Assembly (NCBI RefSeq): GCF_019457475.1
Contig: NZ_CP080413.1
Location: forward strand, 4,069,652-4,133,651
DNA length: 64,000 bases
Source: Shewanella acanthi
GTDB taxonomy: Bacteria > Pseudomonadota > Gammaproteobacteria > Enterobacterales > Shewanellaceae
Direction of reading: 5' to 3'
Shown: positions 41,596 to 55,131 of the stretch, piece by piece
How the letters are laid out: each line of letters opens with the position of its first letter
How positions within the stretch are numbered: position 1 is the first letter of the stretch
Translations under genes and position numbers: made by a program
The notes under the pieces: generated by a model
Told to the model about the DNA's origin: nothing
Database searches by the model: none
Seen by the model: the letters and a program-made list of their open reading frames with translations, nothing else

Positions 41596-43689
41596 TTAGA
41601 ATTTAGCTTCTAGGGCAATACTAAAGTTACGGTCTTGGCCTAAGGTCACCATATTATATTGGCCGCCTTCGATATACTCGGTATCGAACAGGTTACGTAC
41701 GTTGGCTCGAATGCCCACTTCTTTGCCTAAAATAGCCAAATTGTAAGCAGCGCCTATATCGAACCGCACATAATCGTCTTTGGTGATAGTGTTGTCAGTA
41801 TCAGCGAACCGCTCACCCACATAAATAGCGCCGAAGTTCATTGCAAATTTATCTGTCACTTCATAGCGGGTCCAGATATTTGCCGACCACTCGGGTGCAT
41901 CTATCGGGGTTTTACCCTCACGGGCATCACCAGTTTGATATTCAGCATCTAAATACATCATAGATGACGTGATAAACCAGCTATCGGCCACTTTACCCTG
42001 GGCACCAAATTCGAACCCTTGGTGTTTTTGTTTACCACCTTGGGTCGTGATGTCAGTGTAATCGCCGATAGGCTCGAGTAAGGTCTCTGAAATAGTGATG
42101 TTTTCAAGGGTGATATCGAATATCGCGGCCGTTAATAACAAGCTGTCGTTTAACAGCTCCCACTTAGTGCCCAACTCGTACTGAATGCCGTACTCGGGTT
42201 TAAGGTTAAGGCCATTGTTTACATCGAACTCGTCATTCACCGCGCCCTGGGGAGTAAAACTCTTGGAATAGTTGAAGTAAATATTGCCATTGTCCATTGG
42301 TGAGTAGATCAGCCCAAACTTTGGCGATACCGCGTAACTATTTTCGCCATAACCATCCTTTTTCTGCTCATCGTAACGCACACCCGCAAGCAGCTTCCAT
42401 TGCTCATTTAAGGTCACTAAATCCTGCAGGTAGAAGCCATAGTAATTGTATTCGCTTAGGGTACCTTTCTTACCCGTGTGGTAATCCAGATTTGGTTTAA
42501 TCACGATTTGGCCCGGAAGCACGGTTTGAGTTGCACCGCGAAGGATTTGTTGCTGATAGAAATAATCAAGATAGTTAGCGCCAATCAATAACTGATGCCC
42601 AACTCCTGCAAGTTCGAATTCGCCAGTAAAATCGACAAAAGCGGTTTTATGCTGCCAATCGTCATAACGGTCGAAGGGTTTGATGCTATAACCCGCACTG
42701 AATGGATCGAGCGTGTATTGCGGCGCCGAATCAAATCGCTGGCGATTAAATTGTTGGTCGTTGTAACCGAGTTTGACTTGCCAATCATCACTCATATGCC
42801 AAGTTAAATCGGCACCTAGGTTAGAAACGGTATTATCGGTAAAAGCCCAGGGCGCATCCCAAATGGTCTTTGCATCGCCAATGACATTACCCTGTTTATC
42901 CAACCAGCCACCCGCATCGATACCCGCTTTATCTTGGGTATGATCGTATTTGACCGATAACAACAGCTCATCACTGATATCGTATTCGAGGTTTAAGTAA
43001 CCTAACCAGCGATCACGCTCCTGGTTCTCATTGGTCGTCGAATATTCACGCCAATATTGCGTGTCCTGCTTTACTAAAACACCACGGTAACGAAGGCTTT
43101 GCGCTTCATTTAAACTGCCACCCGCATCTAACTGAACGCGAGTCGAGCCATAGCCGTCGGTATCGAATCCTATGTTTAGCAGAGGATCATAGGTTGGCTT
43201 CTTAGTGACCATATTCACCAGTCCACCGGGGCCAGATTGACCATACAGCATGCTTGAAGGTCCCTTGAGGACCTCGACCTGTTGCAGAGTTTCTATGGGT
43301 TGTACATAGTGTGACCATTGCTGGTGGCCATTGATTAAATACCCATTGCCAGAATCCAACTCAAAACCACGTACGCTAAACACCTGACGGTTCCAGCGGG
43401 TAGTTCCAGCGGTCACGCTCGAATCATTCACTAAGACTTCGGCAAGGTTTGTGGCTAACTGTTCGTCGGTCACAAAATCGGGGATCACATTGACTGATTG
43501 TGGAGTATCCATCAGCTGAATATCACCGCGCATCGCTCCGGAGGCACTACCAACTTTATAGTCGTTAAACGTACGGCCTGTGACCTGAATGTGCTCAATA
43601 TTCGCCTCATTTGGCGCCTGCGCCATCACAGGCGTAGCCATTAAAGCCGCACCAACCGCTATACCAACCACAGAGTATTTGAAAATCAT
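41596..43689 (-). CDS. TonB-dependent siderophore receptor
   Basis: 697 residues from the ATG at 43689 (GAGG ribosome site; the longer in-frame start at 43731 lacks one). Signal peptide MIFKYSVVGIAVGAALMATP cleaved near VMAQ. The plug (about 45-165) has DTPQSVNVIPDFVTDEQ and VEVLKGPSSMLYGQSGPGGLVNMVTKKP, characteristic of hydroxamate/catecholate siderophore receptors. The barrel ends with FSIALEAKF. It takes up ferric siderophore across the outer membrane. A possible Fur box lies upstream at 43738-43752. Confidence 0.93.
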   Translation of the reverse strand: MIFKYSVVGIAVGAALMATPVMAQAPNEANIEHIQVTGRTFNDYKVGSASGAMRGDIQLMDTPQSVNVIPDFVTDEQLATNLAEVLVNDSSVTAGTTRWNRQVFSVRGFELDSGNGYLINGHQQWSHYVQPIETLQQVEVLKGPSSMLYGQSGPGGLVNMVTKKPTYDPLLNIGFDTDGYGSTRVQLDAGGSLNEAQSLRYRGVLVKQDTQYWREYSTTNENQERDRWLGYLNLEYDISDELLLSVKYDHTQDKAGIDAGGWLDKQGNVIGDAKTIWDAPWAFTDNTVSNLGADLTWHMSDDWQVKLGYNDQQFNRQRFDSAPQYTLDPFSAGYSIKPFDRYDDWQHKTAFVDFTGEFELAGVGHQLLIGANYLDYFYQQQILRGATQTVLPGQIVIKPNLDYHTGKKGTLSEYNYYGFYLQDLVTLNEQWKLLAGVRYDEQKKDGYGENSYAVSPKFGLIYSPMDNGNIYFNYSKSFTPQGAVNDEFDVNNGLNLKPEYGIQYELGTKWELLNDSLLLTAAIFDITLENITISETLLEPIGDYTDITTQGGKQKHQGFEFGAQGKVADSWFITSSMMYLDAEYQTGDAREGKTPIDAPEWSANIWTRYEVTDKFAMNFGAIYVGERFADTDNTITKDDYVRFDIGAAYNLAILGKEVGIRANVRNLFDTEYIEGGQYNMVTLGQDRNFSIALEAKF

Positions 43690-43737
43690 TGCCAACACCT
43701 CGCATAATCCTAACGCTTCGAATGCAGGCAATATAAA

Positions 43738-43752
43738 TGAGAATAAATCTTA
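43738..43752. promoter_or_regulatory. Possible Fur box
   Basis: TGAGAAT-A-AATCTTA against the 7-1-7 Fur consensus TGATAAT-N-ATTATCA: left arm 6 of 7, right arm 4 of 7. It sits about 49 bases upstream of the siderophore receptor start, where Fur repression would be expected. Confidence 0.4.
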
Positions 43753-43903
43753 TTTAAGTTTATTTACACGTCTTTACATTTTAGTGAGACATAGATCAAA
43801 ATTAAGATAAAACAACAGGATAGCCTTATCACTGTGATATTAAATCAGGCTGAATTTGCTTAACTTTTTAGCAAATTTTATTTCTACTCTGCAAAAAGCA
43901 TAA

Positions 43904-43922
43904 AAGCGGCCATTAGCCGCTT
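43904..43922 (-). terminator. Terminator of glmU
   Basis: AAGCGGC-CATTA-GCCGCTT; on the minus strand it is followed by TTTTATG. Confidence 0.75.
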
Positions 43923-43947
43923 CTATGATTGTTTGGGATTAAGTTTG

Positions 43948-45312
43948 TTATTTCTTAATCTTAACAGGGCGTTGCCAACCCGACAGATGGCGCTGTTTAA
44001 CACGGGTGATCACTAGCTCATCGGCGCCGACATCACGGGTAATAGTAGAGCCTGCACCTAAAGTTGCGCCTTTACCAATGGTCACAGGTGCCACCAGCTG
44101 GGTATCGCTACCGACAAACACATCGTCTTCAATGACTGTGAGATGCTTATTGGCACCGTCGTAGTTACAGGTAATAGTACCGGCACCAATGTTTACGCCC
44201 GCACCAATCTGGGCATCACCTAGATAGGCTAAGTGACCCGCCTTAGAGCCAACGCCTAATACGGCCTTTTTCATCTCGACGAAGTTACCGATATGGGCAT
44301 CTTGCATGAGCTCAGCACCTGGGCGTAAACGGGCAAAAGGACCAGCGCTGGCCGCTACACCTAACTTAGCACCTTCGACAATAGAGTAAGGTTTGATTTC
44401 GGCGTTATTGGCAATTTCACAGTCAATTAGAATCGCGCCTGCACCAATGCTGACGTTATTGCCAATCACGACTTTGCCTTCAAAAATCACGTTTACGTCG
44501 ATCATCACATCCATACCGACAGTGACTTCACCACGGATATCGATGCGGCTTGGATCACGCAGATTTGCGCCGGCAATCATCAGTTTTTCGGCTTCACGGG
44601 CTTGGTAGGCTCGCTCCAATTGTGCGAGTTGCACGCGGTTGTTAGCGCCTTCTACCTCGATAGCTGACTGTGGCTGAGCGGTATTGATCTCAACACCATC
44701 TGCGTGGGCCATGGCAATAATATCGGTAAGATAGTATTCGCCCTGGGCATTGTTATTCGACAAACGGCCAAGCCAGGTTTTCAAGGCCTTGCCAGGCACA
44801 GCCATAATGCCCGTGTTCACTTCGTTAATAGCTAACTGCTCGGCATTAGCATCCTTTTGCTCGACAATGCCTACAACTTTGCCATTTTCACGTACGATAC
44901 GGCCATAACCTGTTGGATTAGCAAGATTTACCGTAAGGATGGCAACGCCCTGCTCAGGACGCGCAGCTAATAACGCTTCGAGGGTTGAGGCTTGGATTAG
45001 TGGCACATCACCGTAAAGCACTAATACTGTGTCGTTATCGTCGATATTGGGAATCGCTTGGGCTACCGCATGGCCTGTACCTAATTGCTCGGCTTGAAGC
45101 ATCCAATTGAGTTGTTGCTCACCTAAAACTGCCTTGAGCTTATCGGCGCCGTAACCATACACCAGTTGAATGGCATCGCTGCCAATAGCATGGGCGGTAT
45201 CAATCACATGTTGCACCATGCTCTTATGGGCGATGGGATGTAATACCTTGGGAAGATCCGAGCGCATTCTGGTTCCCTTACCTGCCGCTAAGATCACTAC
45301 GTTTAATGCCAT
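43948..45312 (-). CDS. glmU: Bifunctional N-acetylglucosamine-1-phosphate uridyltransferase / glucosamine-1-phosphate acetyltransferase
   Basis: 454 residues from the ATG at 45312 (AAGG eight bases upstream); in-frame ATGs upstream at 45318 and 45336 are less well placed. The N-terminal pyrophosphorylase domain has [22 protein letters not shown] (about 5-26). The C-terminal left-handed beta helix (about 250-454) shows hexapeptide repeats ([18 protein letters not shown]) and [30 protein letters not shown]. It makes UDP-GlcNAc from the GlmS/GlmM product. Between atpC and the siderophore receptor, its own transcription unit. Confidence 0.97.
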   Translation of the reverse strand: MALNVVILAAGKGTRMRSDLPKVLHPIAHKSMVQHVIDTAHAIGSDAIQLVYGYGADKLKAVLGEQQLNWMLQAEQLGTGHAVAQAIPNIDDNDTVLVLYGDVPLIQASTLEALLAARPEQGVAILTVNLANPTGYGRIVRENGKVVGIVEQKDANAEQLAINEVNTGIMAVPGKALKTWLGRLSNNNAQGEYYLTDIIAMAHADGVEINTAQPQSAIEVEGANNRVQLAQLERAYQAREAEKLMIAGANLRDPSRIDIRGEVTVGMDVMIDVNVIFEGKVVIGNNVSIGAGAILIDCEIANNAEIKPYSIVEGAKLGVAASAGPFARLRPGAELMQDAHIGNFVEMKKAVLGVGSKAGHLAYLGDAQIGAGVNIGAGTITCNYDGANKHLTVIEDDVFVGSDTQLVAPVTIGKGATLGAGSTITRDVGADELVITRVKQRHLSGWQRPVKIKK

Positions 45313-45437
45313 TGCCATATCCTTGAACAAACCCATAAGGGGAAAAATGAATACTGTTTAGATGGGGCGATTTTAACGGAAAGCAACGCTAAAAGCGAAA
45401 GGCAGGGCTTATGCTTTGGCAAAAAACGGCAACAAAA

Positions 45438-45468
45438 AAGGCGGGTATCTTTCGATAACCGCCTTTTT
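45438..45468 (-). terminator. Terminator of the atp operon
   Basis: AAGGCGGGTATC-TTTC-GATAACCGCCTT with one G.T wobble, A6 on one side and T6 on the other. It lies just past the atpC stop. Confidence 0.88.
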
Positions 45469-45483
45469 TCACAAACAATAACC

Positions 45484-45912
45484 TTATCTGGCAATGTTCT
45501 TCTTGATGGTTTCAACAACACGTAGTTGAGCCATAGCTTTTGCTAACTCAACCATAGCCGCTTCATAGTTGAAGTCCGCACCCGCAGTAGCCATATGGGC
45601 TTCTGCACGACGCTTAGCTTCTAATGCTGCCTGTTCATCAATATCTTTGGCACGCAAAACCACATCAGCCAATACAGAAACTGAAGAAGGTTGTACTTCC
45701 AGTATGCCACCGGATAGGTAAAACACTTCTTCGCTGCCGTCTTGTTTGACGATGCGCGCCATGCCAGGTTTGATATAGCTTAGCAGTTGAGCATGGCCAT
45801 GCATGATGCCCAACTCACCTTCTGAACCGGTCACTTGTAGGCTAGCTACGCGACCAGAGAAGATGCTGCTCTCTGCGCTTACGATATCAAGCTGTACTGT
45901 CATGGCTGACAT
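45484..45912 (-). CDS. atpC: ATP synthase F1 epsilon subunit
   Basis: 142 residues. [46 protein letters not shown] is the conserved N-terminal beta barrel; the C-terminal helices (about 90-142) contain the inhibitory [17 protein letters not shown] region. It links the central stalk to the c-ring and restrains ATP hydrolysis. AAGGAG precedes the ATG. Last gene of the atp operon. Confidence 0.97.
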   Translation of the reverse strand: MSAMTVQLDIVSAESSIFSGRVASLQVTGSEGELGIMHGHAQLLSYIKPGMARIVKQDGSEEVFYLSGGILEVQPSSVSVLADVVLRAKDIDEQAALEAKRRAEAHMATAGADFNYEAAMVELAKAMAQLRVVETIKKNIAR

Positions 45913-45948
45913 CTCGCTCTCCTTAAAAAACTAAGTATAACTACTTAG

Positions 45949-47370
<1,422 letters not shown>

Positions 47371-47375
47371 CTAAA

Positions 47376-48236
47376 CTAAACCGCAGAGGCACCAGAAACA
47401 ATTTCCGACAGTTCCTGCGTAATCGCAGCCTGACGAGCCTTGTTATAGACCAATTGCAAATCGTCAATCAGTGTACCCGCGTTGTCTGTTGCCGCCTTCA
47501 TCGCCACCATACGGGCAGCCTGTTCAGAAGCAATGTTTTCAACAACACCTTGGTAAACCTGAGATTCTACATAACGAACCAATAAGGTATCCAAAAGGAC
47601 TTTTGGATCTGGCTCGTAGATGTAGTCCCAACGATGAGCAACCTCATCTTCTTCCGATTTAGGCAAAGGTAGCAGCTGCTCGATCACAGGACTCTGCGTC
47701 ATAGTGTTTACAAACTTGTTGAACACTACATACAGACGATCCAGCTTGCCTTCGTTGTAAGCTTCTAGCATTACGCGTACTGTCCCGATCAGGTCAGCGA
47801 GCTTTGGCGCATCGCCTAAACCTGAAGCGTGGGCAGATACTTTTCCGCCGAAGCTTTTGAAAAACTGCACACTGCGCGCACCGATTGGGCAGAATTCAAC
47901 TTCTACACCCTGTGAACGCCAGTTTTTCACGTCTGCGGCAACCTTTTTAAAGAGGTTGACGTTCAGACCACCACAAAGGCCACGGTCGGTAGCTACAACA
48001 ATGTAACCAACCCGCTTGGCCTCTCTCACCTCTAAGTAGGGGTGTTTATACTCGAGAGAACCTTGCGCTACGTGACCGATCACCTTACGCATGCTTTCCG
48101 CATATGGACGGCTTGCAGCCATGCGATCCTGCGCTCTGCGCATTTTGCTGGCTGCCACCATTTCCATGGCGGACGTGATCTTCTGAGTGTTTTTCACACT
48201 CGCGATCTTGGTTTTAATCTCTTTAGCGCCGGCCAT
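47376..48236 (-). CDS. atpG: ATP synthase F1 gamma subunit
   Basis: 286 residues. The N-terminal coiled coil starts [36 protein letters not shown], the C-terminal helix ends [37 protein letters not shown], both hallmarks of the rotating central stalk. [10 protein letters not shown] marks the middle domain. Confidence 0.98.
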   Translation of the reverse strand: MAGAKEIKTKIASVKNTQKITSAMEMVAASKMRRAQDRMAASRPYAESMRKVIGHVAQGSLEYKHPYLEVREAKRVGYIVVATDRGLCGGLNVNLFKKVAADVKNWRSQGVEVEFCPIGARSVQFFKSFGGKVSAHASGLGDAPKLADLIGTVRVMLEAYNEGKLDRLYVVFNKFVNTMTQSPVIEQLLPLPKSEEDEVAHRWDYIYEPDPKVLLDTLLVRYVESQVYQGVVENIASEQAARMVAMKAATDNAGTLIDDLQLVYNKARQAAITQELSEIVSGASAV

Positions 48237-48286
48237 CTCTACTCTCCAATCTGGACCTGAGGTGCCTTAAGACACCTCTATCATTG

Positions 48287-49828
48287 TTACCAGGTTTGGG
48301 TTGCTACGAACTTGTCGAGGCCAGCTTTTAATTCAGCTTCGATGTCGGCGTTATAGTCGCCAGTCTCGTTGATAAGCTTGATTAAAGCAGCATGCTCGCT
48401 GTTCATGTACGAGAGCAGAGAGGCTTCGAAATCACCAACTTTGTTCAGCTCAACGCCCTTTAGGTAACCTTTTTCAGCTGCGAAAATTGACACAGCTTGA
48501 GCGGCTACGCTCATAGGAGCATATTGTTTTTGCTTCATCAGTTCGGTAACACGAACACCATGCTCAAGTTGAGCACGAGTTGCATCATCTAAGTCAGATG
48601 CAAATTGTGAGAACGCAGCAAGTTCACGATACTGTGCAAGAGCAGTACGGATACCACCAGACAGTTTCTTGATGATCTTAGTCTGAGCCGCACCACCAAC
48701 ACGAGAAACAGAAATACCTGGGTTAACCGCTGGACGTAGGCCAGAGTTAAACAGATCAGTCTCAAGGAAGATCTGACCGTCAGTAATCGAAATTACGTTG
48801 GTCGGTACGAATGCAGATACGTCACCCGCTTGAGTTTCAATAATAGGCAGCGCGGTTAAAGAACCAGTTTTACCTGTTACTGCACCCTTAGTGAACTTCT
48901 CTACATACTCTTCGTTTACGCGTGAAGCACGCTCTAATAAACGAGAGTGTAGATAGAATACGTCACCTGGGTAAGCTTCACGGCCTGGTGGACGCTTCAG
49001 CAGTAACGAGATCTGACGGTAAGCAACAGCTTGCTTAGACAGGTCATCGTATACGATCAGTGCATCTTCACCACGATCACGGAAGTATTCACCCATAGCA
49101 CAACCAGAGTACGGGGCTAAGTATTGCAGAGCAGCCGCTTCAGAAGCAGTTGCAACAACAACGATAGTGTTAGCTAACGCACCGTGTTCTTCCAGCTTGC
49201 GCACTACGTTAGCGATAGTAGAAGCCTTTTGGCCAACTGCTACGTACACACACTTAATGCCAGAATCGCGCTGGTTGATGATTGCGTCGATCGCCATTGC
49301 TGTTTTACCAGTTTGACGGTCGCCAATGATCAATTCACGTTGGCCACGACCGATTGGGATCATAGCGTCAACGGCTTTATAACCAGTTTGAACTGGTTGA
49401 TCTACTGACTTACGCTCGATAACACCTGGTGCGATCACTTCAACAGGAGAGAAACCATCGTTGTCGATAGCGCCTTTTCCGTCGATTGGCTCACCCAGAG
49501 TGTTAACTACGCGGCCTAACAGGCCACGACCGACTGGAACTTCCAGAATACGGCCAGTAGTTTTAACTTTTACGCCTTCTGCTAAATCAGCATAAGGACC
49601 CATTACTACGGCACCGACAGAATCACGTTCAAGGTTCAACGCGATTGCAAAACGGTTACCAGGCAGTTCGATCATTTCACCTTGCATCACGTCGGCTAGG
49701 CCGTGGATGCGGATAATGCCGTCACTTACCGCAACGATAGTACCTTCGTTACGAGATTCGCTAACGACTTCGAACTGCTCGATCCGCTGCTTAATCAGAT
49801 CGCTGATTTCAGTGGAATTCAGTTGCAT
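48287..49828 (-). CDS. atpA: ATP synthase F1 alpha subunit
   Basis: 513 residues from the ATG at 49828 ([23 protein letters not shown] seven bases upstream); the upstream in-frame TTG is not needed and 513 equals the E. coli length. Walker [10 protein letters not shown] (about 169-177), signature [17 protein letters not shown] (about 366-382) and Arg finger region nearby. It holds the noncatalytic nucleotide sites of F1. Confidence 0.98.
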   Translation of the reverse strand: MQLNSTEISDLIKQRIEQFEVVSESRNEGTIVAVSDGIIRIHGLADVMQGEMIELPGNRFAIALNLERDSVGAVVMGPYADLAEGVKVKTTGRILEVPVGRGLLGRVVNTLGEPIDGKGAIDNDGFSPVEVIAPGVIERKSVDQPVQTGYKAVDAMIPIGRGQRELIIGDRQTGKTAMAIDAIINQRDSGIKCVYVAVGQKASTIANVVRKLEEHGALANTIVVVATASEAAALQYLAPYSGCAMGEYFRDRGEDALIVYDDLSKQAVAYRQISLLLKRPPGREAYPGDVFYLHSRLLERASRVNEEYVEKFTKGAVTGKTGSLTALPIIETQAGDVSAFVPTNVISITDGQIFLETDLFNSGLRPAVNPGISVSRVGGAAQTKIIKKLSGGIRTALAQYRELAAFSQFASDLDDATRAQLEHGVRVTELMKQKQYAPMSVAAQAVSIFAAEKGYLKGVELNKVGDFEASLLSYMNSEHAALIKLINETGDYNADIEAELKAGLDKFVATQTW

Positions 49829-49842
49829 GCTCAAACTCCCAA

Positions 49843-50376
49843 TTACGACTGCAGCTTATCAGACAGACGCGATAATTTACCGCGGACAGAGCCATCAATG
49901 ACTAAGTCACCTGCCTTAATAATTACACCGGCGATAAGCTCGGCGTCCGTGCTGCAATTCAGCTTAACTTTGCGTGCGAGACGTTTCTCTAAAGAAATAC
50001 TGATCTGCTGTTGTTGTTCAGAGCTGAGCTCAGTTGCAGAAACCACATCGGCTTCCACTTCTTTAGCCCACTCATTACGGTATTGAGCAAAAAGCTCAGA
50101 TACAGCAGGTAGTACCTTTAAGCGACCGTTTTCAGCCATTACCTTTATCAGGTTCTGACCTTGCTCATTGATTTGCTCACCACACACGCTAATAAACAGT
50201 GCGGCAAGTTTAGTGCTGGCTAAAGAGCCAGTCAGCAGTGGTTGCATGGTTTCGTTTTCACTCACCAGTGCGGCAAACGTGAGCATTTCTGCCCAGCTAT
50301 CCACTGCATTATGTTCAACAGCAACGTCAAAAGCTGCCTTTGCGTAAGGGCGAGCGATGGTGGTTAATTCAGCCAT
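49843..50376 (-). CDS. atpH: ATP synthase F1 delta subunit
   Basis: 177 residues: [25 protein letters not shown] at the N-terminus and [29 protein letters not shown] at the C-terminus are the OSCP/delta signatures. It joins the peripheral b-subunit stalk to the top of F1. It lies 17 bases after atpF. Confidence 0.97.
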   Translation of the reverse strand: MAELTTIARPYAKAAFDVAVEHNAVDSWAEMLTFAALVSENETMQPLLTGSLASTKLAALFISVCGEQINEQGQNLIKVMAENGRLKVLPAVSELFAQYRNEWAKEVEADVVSATELSSEQQQQISISLEKRLARKVKLNCSTDAELIAGVIIKAGDLVIDGSVRGKLSRLSDKLQS

Positions 50377-50393
50377 AACTCAAACTCCCCTTA

Positions 50394-50864
50394 TCAAATT
50401 TCAGCGACTAGTTTATTAACTATGTCACTGTGGGCGGCTGGATCAATAGAACGCTCAAGGATCTTCTCAGCACCCATGATGGCAAGAGTAGCAACCTGCT
50501 TACGCAGATCCTCTTTCACGCGATTACGTTCAGCTTCAATTTCTGCTTTACCCTGAGCGATGATTTTTGCACGCTCAGCGTCTGCTTCGGCTTTAGCTTC
50601 TTCAACTATTTGAGCTTTGCGCTTGTTAGCTTGCTCAATAATTTCGTTAGCAGTTACCTTGGCTTCTTTTAGTTGGTCAGTCGCTTTCGCTTGAGCCAAC
50701 TCTAGGTCTTTTACCGCACGATCAGCATCAGCGAGACCGTCAGCAATCCTTTTTTGGCGCTCTTCGATGGCATTCATCAAAGGGGGCCATACAAACTTCA
50801 TGCAGAACCACACGAAGATGATAAAGGCGACCGTCTGACCGATTAGGGTAGCGTTGAAATTCAC
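50394..50864 (-). CDS. atpF: ATP synthase F0 b subunit
   Basis: 156 residues, the E. coli length. One N-terminal membrane segment ([23 protein letters not shown]) followed by a long charged alpha-helical/coiled-coil part rich in Ala, Glu and Lys, forming the peripheral stalk dimer. Confidence 0.97.
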   Translation of the reverse strand: MNFNATLIGQTVAFIIFVWFCMKFVWPPLMNAIEERQKRIADGLADADRAVKDLELAQAKATDQLKEAKVTANEIIEQANKRKAQIVEEAKAEADAERAKIIAQGKAEIEAERNRVKEDLRKQVATLAIMGAEKILERSIDPAAHSDIVNKLVAEI

Positions 50865-50902
50865 AACAGCCTCCTATTTAGATTAAAGACAGAAGCGTTT
50901 TC

Positions 50903-51169
<267 letters not shown>

Positions 51170-51225
51170 CTAAAATCTAAATCTAATTAGTTGATGATTT
51201 AGTTTAAAAATTTCTTCAGCAATCC

Positions 51226-52023
<798 letters not shown>

Positions 52024-52032
52024 TCATCCCAC

Positions 52033-52416
52033 TTAACTTTGCTTGAAGTATAAAGGAGCTGTCCAATGCACAATTAACGTCAGTACGTAACAAACAAAAA
52101 GCGGCATAAATGCCACCTCAAGCTTGCTAAACACCAGCGAAAACATGGCGATGGTTAACAGCAACTTTACCGCTTCCCCCCAGTAAAAAGTTTTAATCAC
52201 TTTTGCAGCTGAACTTGCTCCCGTATGGGAGAAAGCGAGGGTCGCGAATACAAAATTAGGGAGTACAGCAATTGAGCCTCCTGCTAACGCAGAATAGCCA
52301 AACTGAACTCCCCACACGGCGAAAAAGAGAATTGAAGCACCCCCAGCGACCGCCGCCTGCATCAACACCAATTTATAGGCTGACCACCGGCCACGACGCG
52401 CTAAAATCTTACTCAA
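52033..52416 (-). CDS. atpI: ATP synthase accessory protein AtpI
   Basis: 127 residues from a TTG start at 52416, which has GGAGAGG five bases before it and gives the family length; a longer frame reaches a TTG at 52464 without a ribosome site. Four hydrophobic segments (LVLMQAAVAGGASILFFAVWG, GGSIAVLPNFVFATLAFS and two more). AtpI is a low-conservation helper of c-ring assembly. First gene of the atp operon; start uncertain. Confidence 0.88.
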   Translation of the reverse strand: MSKILARRGRWSAYKLVLMQAAVAGGASILFFAVWGVQFGYSALAGGSIAVLPNFVFATLAFSHTGASSAAKVIKTFYWGEAVKLLLTIAMFSLVFSKLEVAFMPLFVCYVLTLIVHWTAPLYFKQS

Positions 52417-52641
52417 CTCATCCTCTCCGCATACATACTTTTTGTTTCGATGACCGGATGACAATTATCCGTGTTTTTGTCGATGTACAAAAAGCTTGCG
52501 AAAGTATACCTTTTCACGCCCTCATTGCAACTTTGAGATAAGGAAAAACAGCACTTTTAGCGTGATATAGCGCCAAAACAGCCAAAATTCAAAATTAACA
52601 TATGTCACAAATTTACATTAAAAACTGTTAATCTACAGTCA

Positions 52642-53520
52642 TTAACGAATTTTGCTAAGAATTCCGTCTAATTCAGCCAGATTCTGATAGTTAATTACAA
52701 TTTTTCCCTTACCCTTACTGCCGTGAGCAATCGACACCTTGGCACCCAATCTTTCAATTAACTGCTGCTCTAAACGACATACATCTTGATCTTTAGTCGT
52801 AGTTTCGACGGGTTTAGGCGGATTTAAGGTTTGATTAATCAAACGTTCAGTTTCACGAACAGTAAGTTCCTTTGCCGCCACCAATCTTGCTAGGTTTGTT
52901 TGCTCTTCTCCCTCAATAGCAAGCAATGCTCTAGCATGGCCCATGTCGATGTCGCCATACTCAAGTAAACGCTTCACCGGTTCATTCAAACCGTTTAAAC
53001 GTAGCAAGTTAGATACACTCGCGCGGGATTTTCCCACAACATCGGCAACTTGTTGGTGAGTCAGCTCAAATTCTTGCATTAAACGTTGTAATGCGATGGC
53101 TTCTTCCATGGCATTGAGGTCTTCACGCTGAATATTTTCAATCAGCGCGATGGCAACGGCGGCATCATCAGGGACGGGTTTAACGATACAAGGAATTTTA
53201 TCTACGCCCGCTAATTGCGAAGCACGCCAGCGGCGCTCACCAGCAATGATCTCGTATTGAGTATCACTTACGGGACGCACGACGATAGGCTGGATAATGC
53301 CTTGATTACGAATGGAATGGGCGAGTTCTTCCAAAGCCTCAGGGGACATATCCTTACGAGGTTGATATTTACCCGGTTGAAGTAGATCTAAATCGAGATG
53401 AATTAGCTGTTCACTTTTATCAACGACAGCCACTTCTTCTGTTTGTTTTTTGCTGGCGGCGTGACTGTTACTCAGTAAAGCGTCTAACCCTTTACCTAAT
53501 CCTCTTTTTTTTAACGTCAT
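52642..53520 (-). CDS. parB: Chromosome partitioning protein ParB
   Basis: 292 residues. The N-terminal KKRGLGKGLDALLSN is typical of chromosomal ParB. The CTPase/nuclease-like domain holds LIHLDLDLLQPGKYQPRKDMSPEALEELAHSIRNQGIIQPIVVRP and the GERRWRAS CTP-binding motif (about 95-101). An HTH follows (LTHQQVADVVGKSRASVSNLLRL, about 153-175), and the C-terminal dimer domain ends YQNLAELDGILSKI. It binds parS sites near the origin. It lies 9 bases after parA. Confidence 0.97.
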   Translation of the reverse strand: MTLKKRGLGKGLDALLSNSHAASKKQTEEVAVVDKSEQLIHLDLDLLQPGKYQPRKDMSPEALEELAHSIRNQGIIQPIVVRPVSDTQYEIIAGERRWRASQLAGVDKIPCIVKPVPDDAAVAIALIENIQREDLNAMEEAIALQRLMQEFELTHQQVADVVGKSRASVSNLLRLNGLNEPVKRLLEYGDIDMGHARALLAIEGEEQTNLARLVAAKELTVRETERLINQTLNPPKPVETTTKDQDVCRLEQQLIERLGAKVSIAHGSKGKGKIVINYQNLAELDGILSKIR

Positions 53521-53529
53521 GGTTATCCC

Positions 53530-54318
53530 TTACGCTCGCTTAGCCTGAGTTTTTTGTTCTGAACGGCGGATCATTTCCCCCGCAAGTGCCAAATACGCTT
53601 TAGCACCTGCACTCGATTTATCGTAATACATGGCTGGCGCGCCAAAACTAGGGGCCTCGGCCAAGCGGACATTACGTGGAATGACAGTTCTGTACACTTT
53701 ATCGCCAAAATGCTGTTTTAGCTGATCGGACACATCATTTGATAGACGATTACGGGGGTCGTACATGGTGCGTAAAATGCCTTCAATACCTAGGCCAGGA
53801 TTTACTACTGCCGCTAACTTCGTGATGGTATCAATCAATGCGGTTAAGCCTTCAAGGGCAAAATATTCGCATTGCATTGGCACTAGTACTGAGTCGGCCG
53901 CCGACATAGCATTGACCGTCAACATGTTGAGTGAAGGAGGGCAATCGATAAAGATATAATCGTATTGTTCTTTTATCGGTGCGAGCGCGTTACGTAAACG
54001 GACTTCACGGGCGAAAAATTCCATTAATTTGATTTCTGCCGCGGTCACATCGCCGTTACTGGCGATCAGATCGTATTTACCCGCGGTCTCTTTAACCACG
54101 ATCTCATCGAAGGGCTTTTCTTCGACGAGTAATTCATAAGCGGTATTTTCAACCTCATATTTATCGACGCCGCTGCCCATAGTGGCATTACCCTGCGGAT
54201 CGAGGTCGATCAAAAGCACTTTACGCTTTGTAGCTGCCAAAGAGGCTGCTAAATTCACACAAGTCGTTGTTTTCCCTACGCCACCTTTTTGGTTGGCCAC
54301 GGCAATTACTTTACCCAC
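53530..54318 (-). CDS. parA: Chromosome partitioning ATPase ParA
   Basis: 262 residues. Deviant Walker A KGGVGKTT (11-18), Walker A' [16 protein letters not shown], Walker [20 protein letters not shown] MinD/ParA-type ATPase that moves ParB-parS complexes. Translationally close to parB and downstream of rsmG, the usual gidA-gidB-parA-parB order. Confidence 0.97.
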   Translation of the reverse strand: MGKVIAVANQKGGVGKTTTCVNLAASLAATKRKVLLIDLDPQGNATMGSGVDKYEVENTAYELLVEEKPFDEIVVKETAGKYDLIASNGDVTAAEIKLMEFFAREVRLRNALAPIKEQYDYIFIDCPPSLNMLTVNAMSAADSVLVPMQCEYFALEGLTALIDTITKLAAVVNPGLGIEGILRTMYDPRNRLSNDVSDQLKQHFGDKVYRTVIPRNVRLAEAPSFGAPAMYYDKSSAGAKAYLALAGEMIRRSEQKTQAKRA

Positions 54319-54392
54319 AATGTCACCCTGTATGTAAATTCTGGTTTATTGCCTACTTAAAAATCCATGCAAATAAAGGAACTTTAAGCCTG

Positions 54393-55013
54393 TTATGCTT
54401 TGATTATTTTTAATAAATGTCTTTGTTCATCGAGTTTGGGCACTTTCAGCTCAATAGTCTCTATGACCTTAAAGCCCGGTGGAATTTGCTGCATTTCGTC
54501 TTCGGTCAATTGGCCCTTGAGCGCATAAAATTGTCCACTATCAGCAGGTAAGTGATGGCACCAAGTCAACATATCATGGATTGAAGCAAATGCACGGCTC
54601 AGTACACCATCGAATTTTTGTTCTGGCTGGAATGCTTCAACGCGGCTTTCAACCGAACTGATATTCTTGATCCCTAACTCGAAGGCTACTTGTTTTTGGA
54701 AACGGATTCGTTTCCCTAAACTGTCAAGCAGAACAAAGGATTTGTTTGGGTTCATAATCGCAAGGGGAATACCTGGCAGGCCCGGTCCAGTGCCCACATC
54801 AATAAAGCGCTCACCTACTAAATGCGGCGATACCACTAAGCTGTCCATGATATGGCGAATGAGCATCGCCTCGGGATCTCTTACCGATGTTAAGTTATAG
54901 GCTTTGTTCCATTTGTTGAGCATACCAACAAAATCAAGCAGTTGTTTTTTCTGCTCAGCTGTGGCGGGCAGATTAATTTCGGCTAAATAGGCCTCTAACT
55001 GGGCAGATAACAC
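54393..55013 (-). CDS. rsmG: 16S rRNA (guanine527-N7)-methyltransferase
   Basis: 206 residues. The SAM-binding Rossmann segment [21 protein letters not shown] (about 69-89) and [19 protein letters not shown] (about 41-59) are RsmG/GidB signatures. It methylates G527 in the 530 loop of 16S rRNA. It lies between mnmG and parA. Confidence 0.97.
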   Translation of the reverse strand: MLSAQLEAYLAEINLPATAEQKKQLLDFVGMLNKWNKAYNLTSVRDPEAMLIRHIMDSLVVSPHLVGERFIDVGTGPGLPGIPLAIMNPNKSFVLLDSLGKRIRFQKQVAFELGIKNISSVESRVEAFQPEQKFDGVLSRAFASIHDMLTWCHHLPADSGQFYALKGQLTEDEMQQIPPGFKVIETIELKVPKLDEQRHLLKIIKA

Positions 55014-55076
55014 TGAGCAACCTCAAAAAAATTACGATTATAAACTCGAAGGCTATTATGAAGCCCTGAAACGTCG

Positions 55077-55100
55077 AAGGGAAGCCTGAATGCTTCCCTT
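55077..55100. other. Hairpin between mnmG and rsmG
   Basis: AAGGGAAGC-CTGAAT-GCTTCCCTT, a 9-base perfect stem in the mnmG-rsmG gap, without a clear T-run on either strand. It may be an attenuator or processing/stability hairpin for mnmG mRNA. Confidence 0.5.
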
Positions 55101-55131
55101 GTACGGTCAAACATGACGATTTCGCTAGCTT

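Noticed and set aside
52840..52870. A GTTTCACGAAC stretch considered as a parS site inside parB
   Set aside because: Only one arm of the TGTTTCACGTGAAACA consensus is present; no full parS was found in the window.
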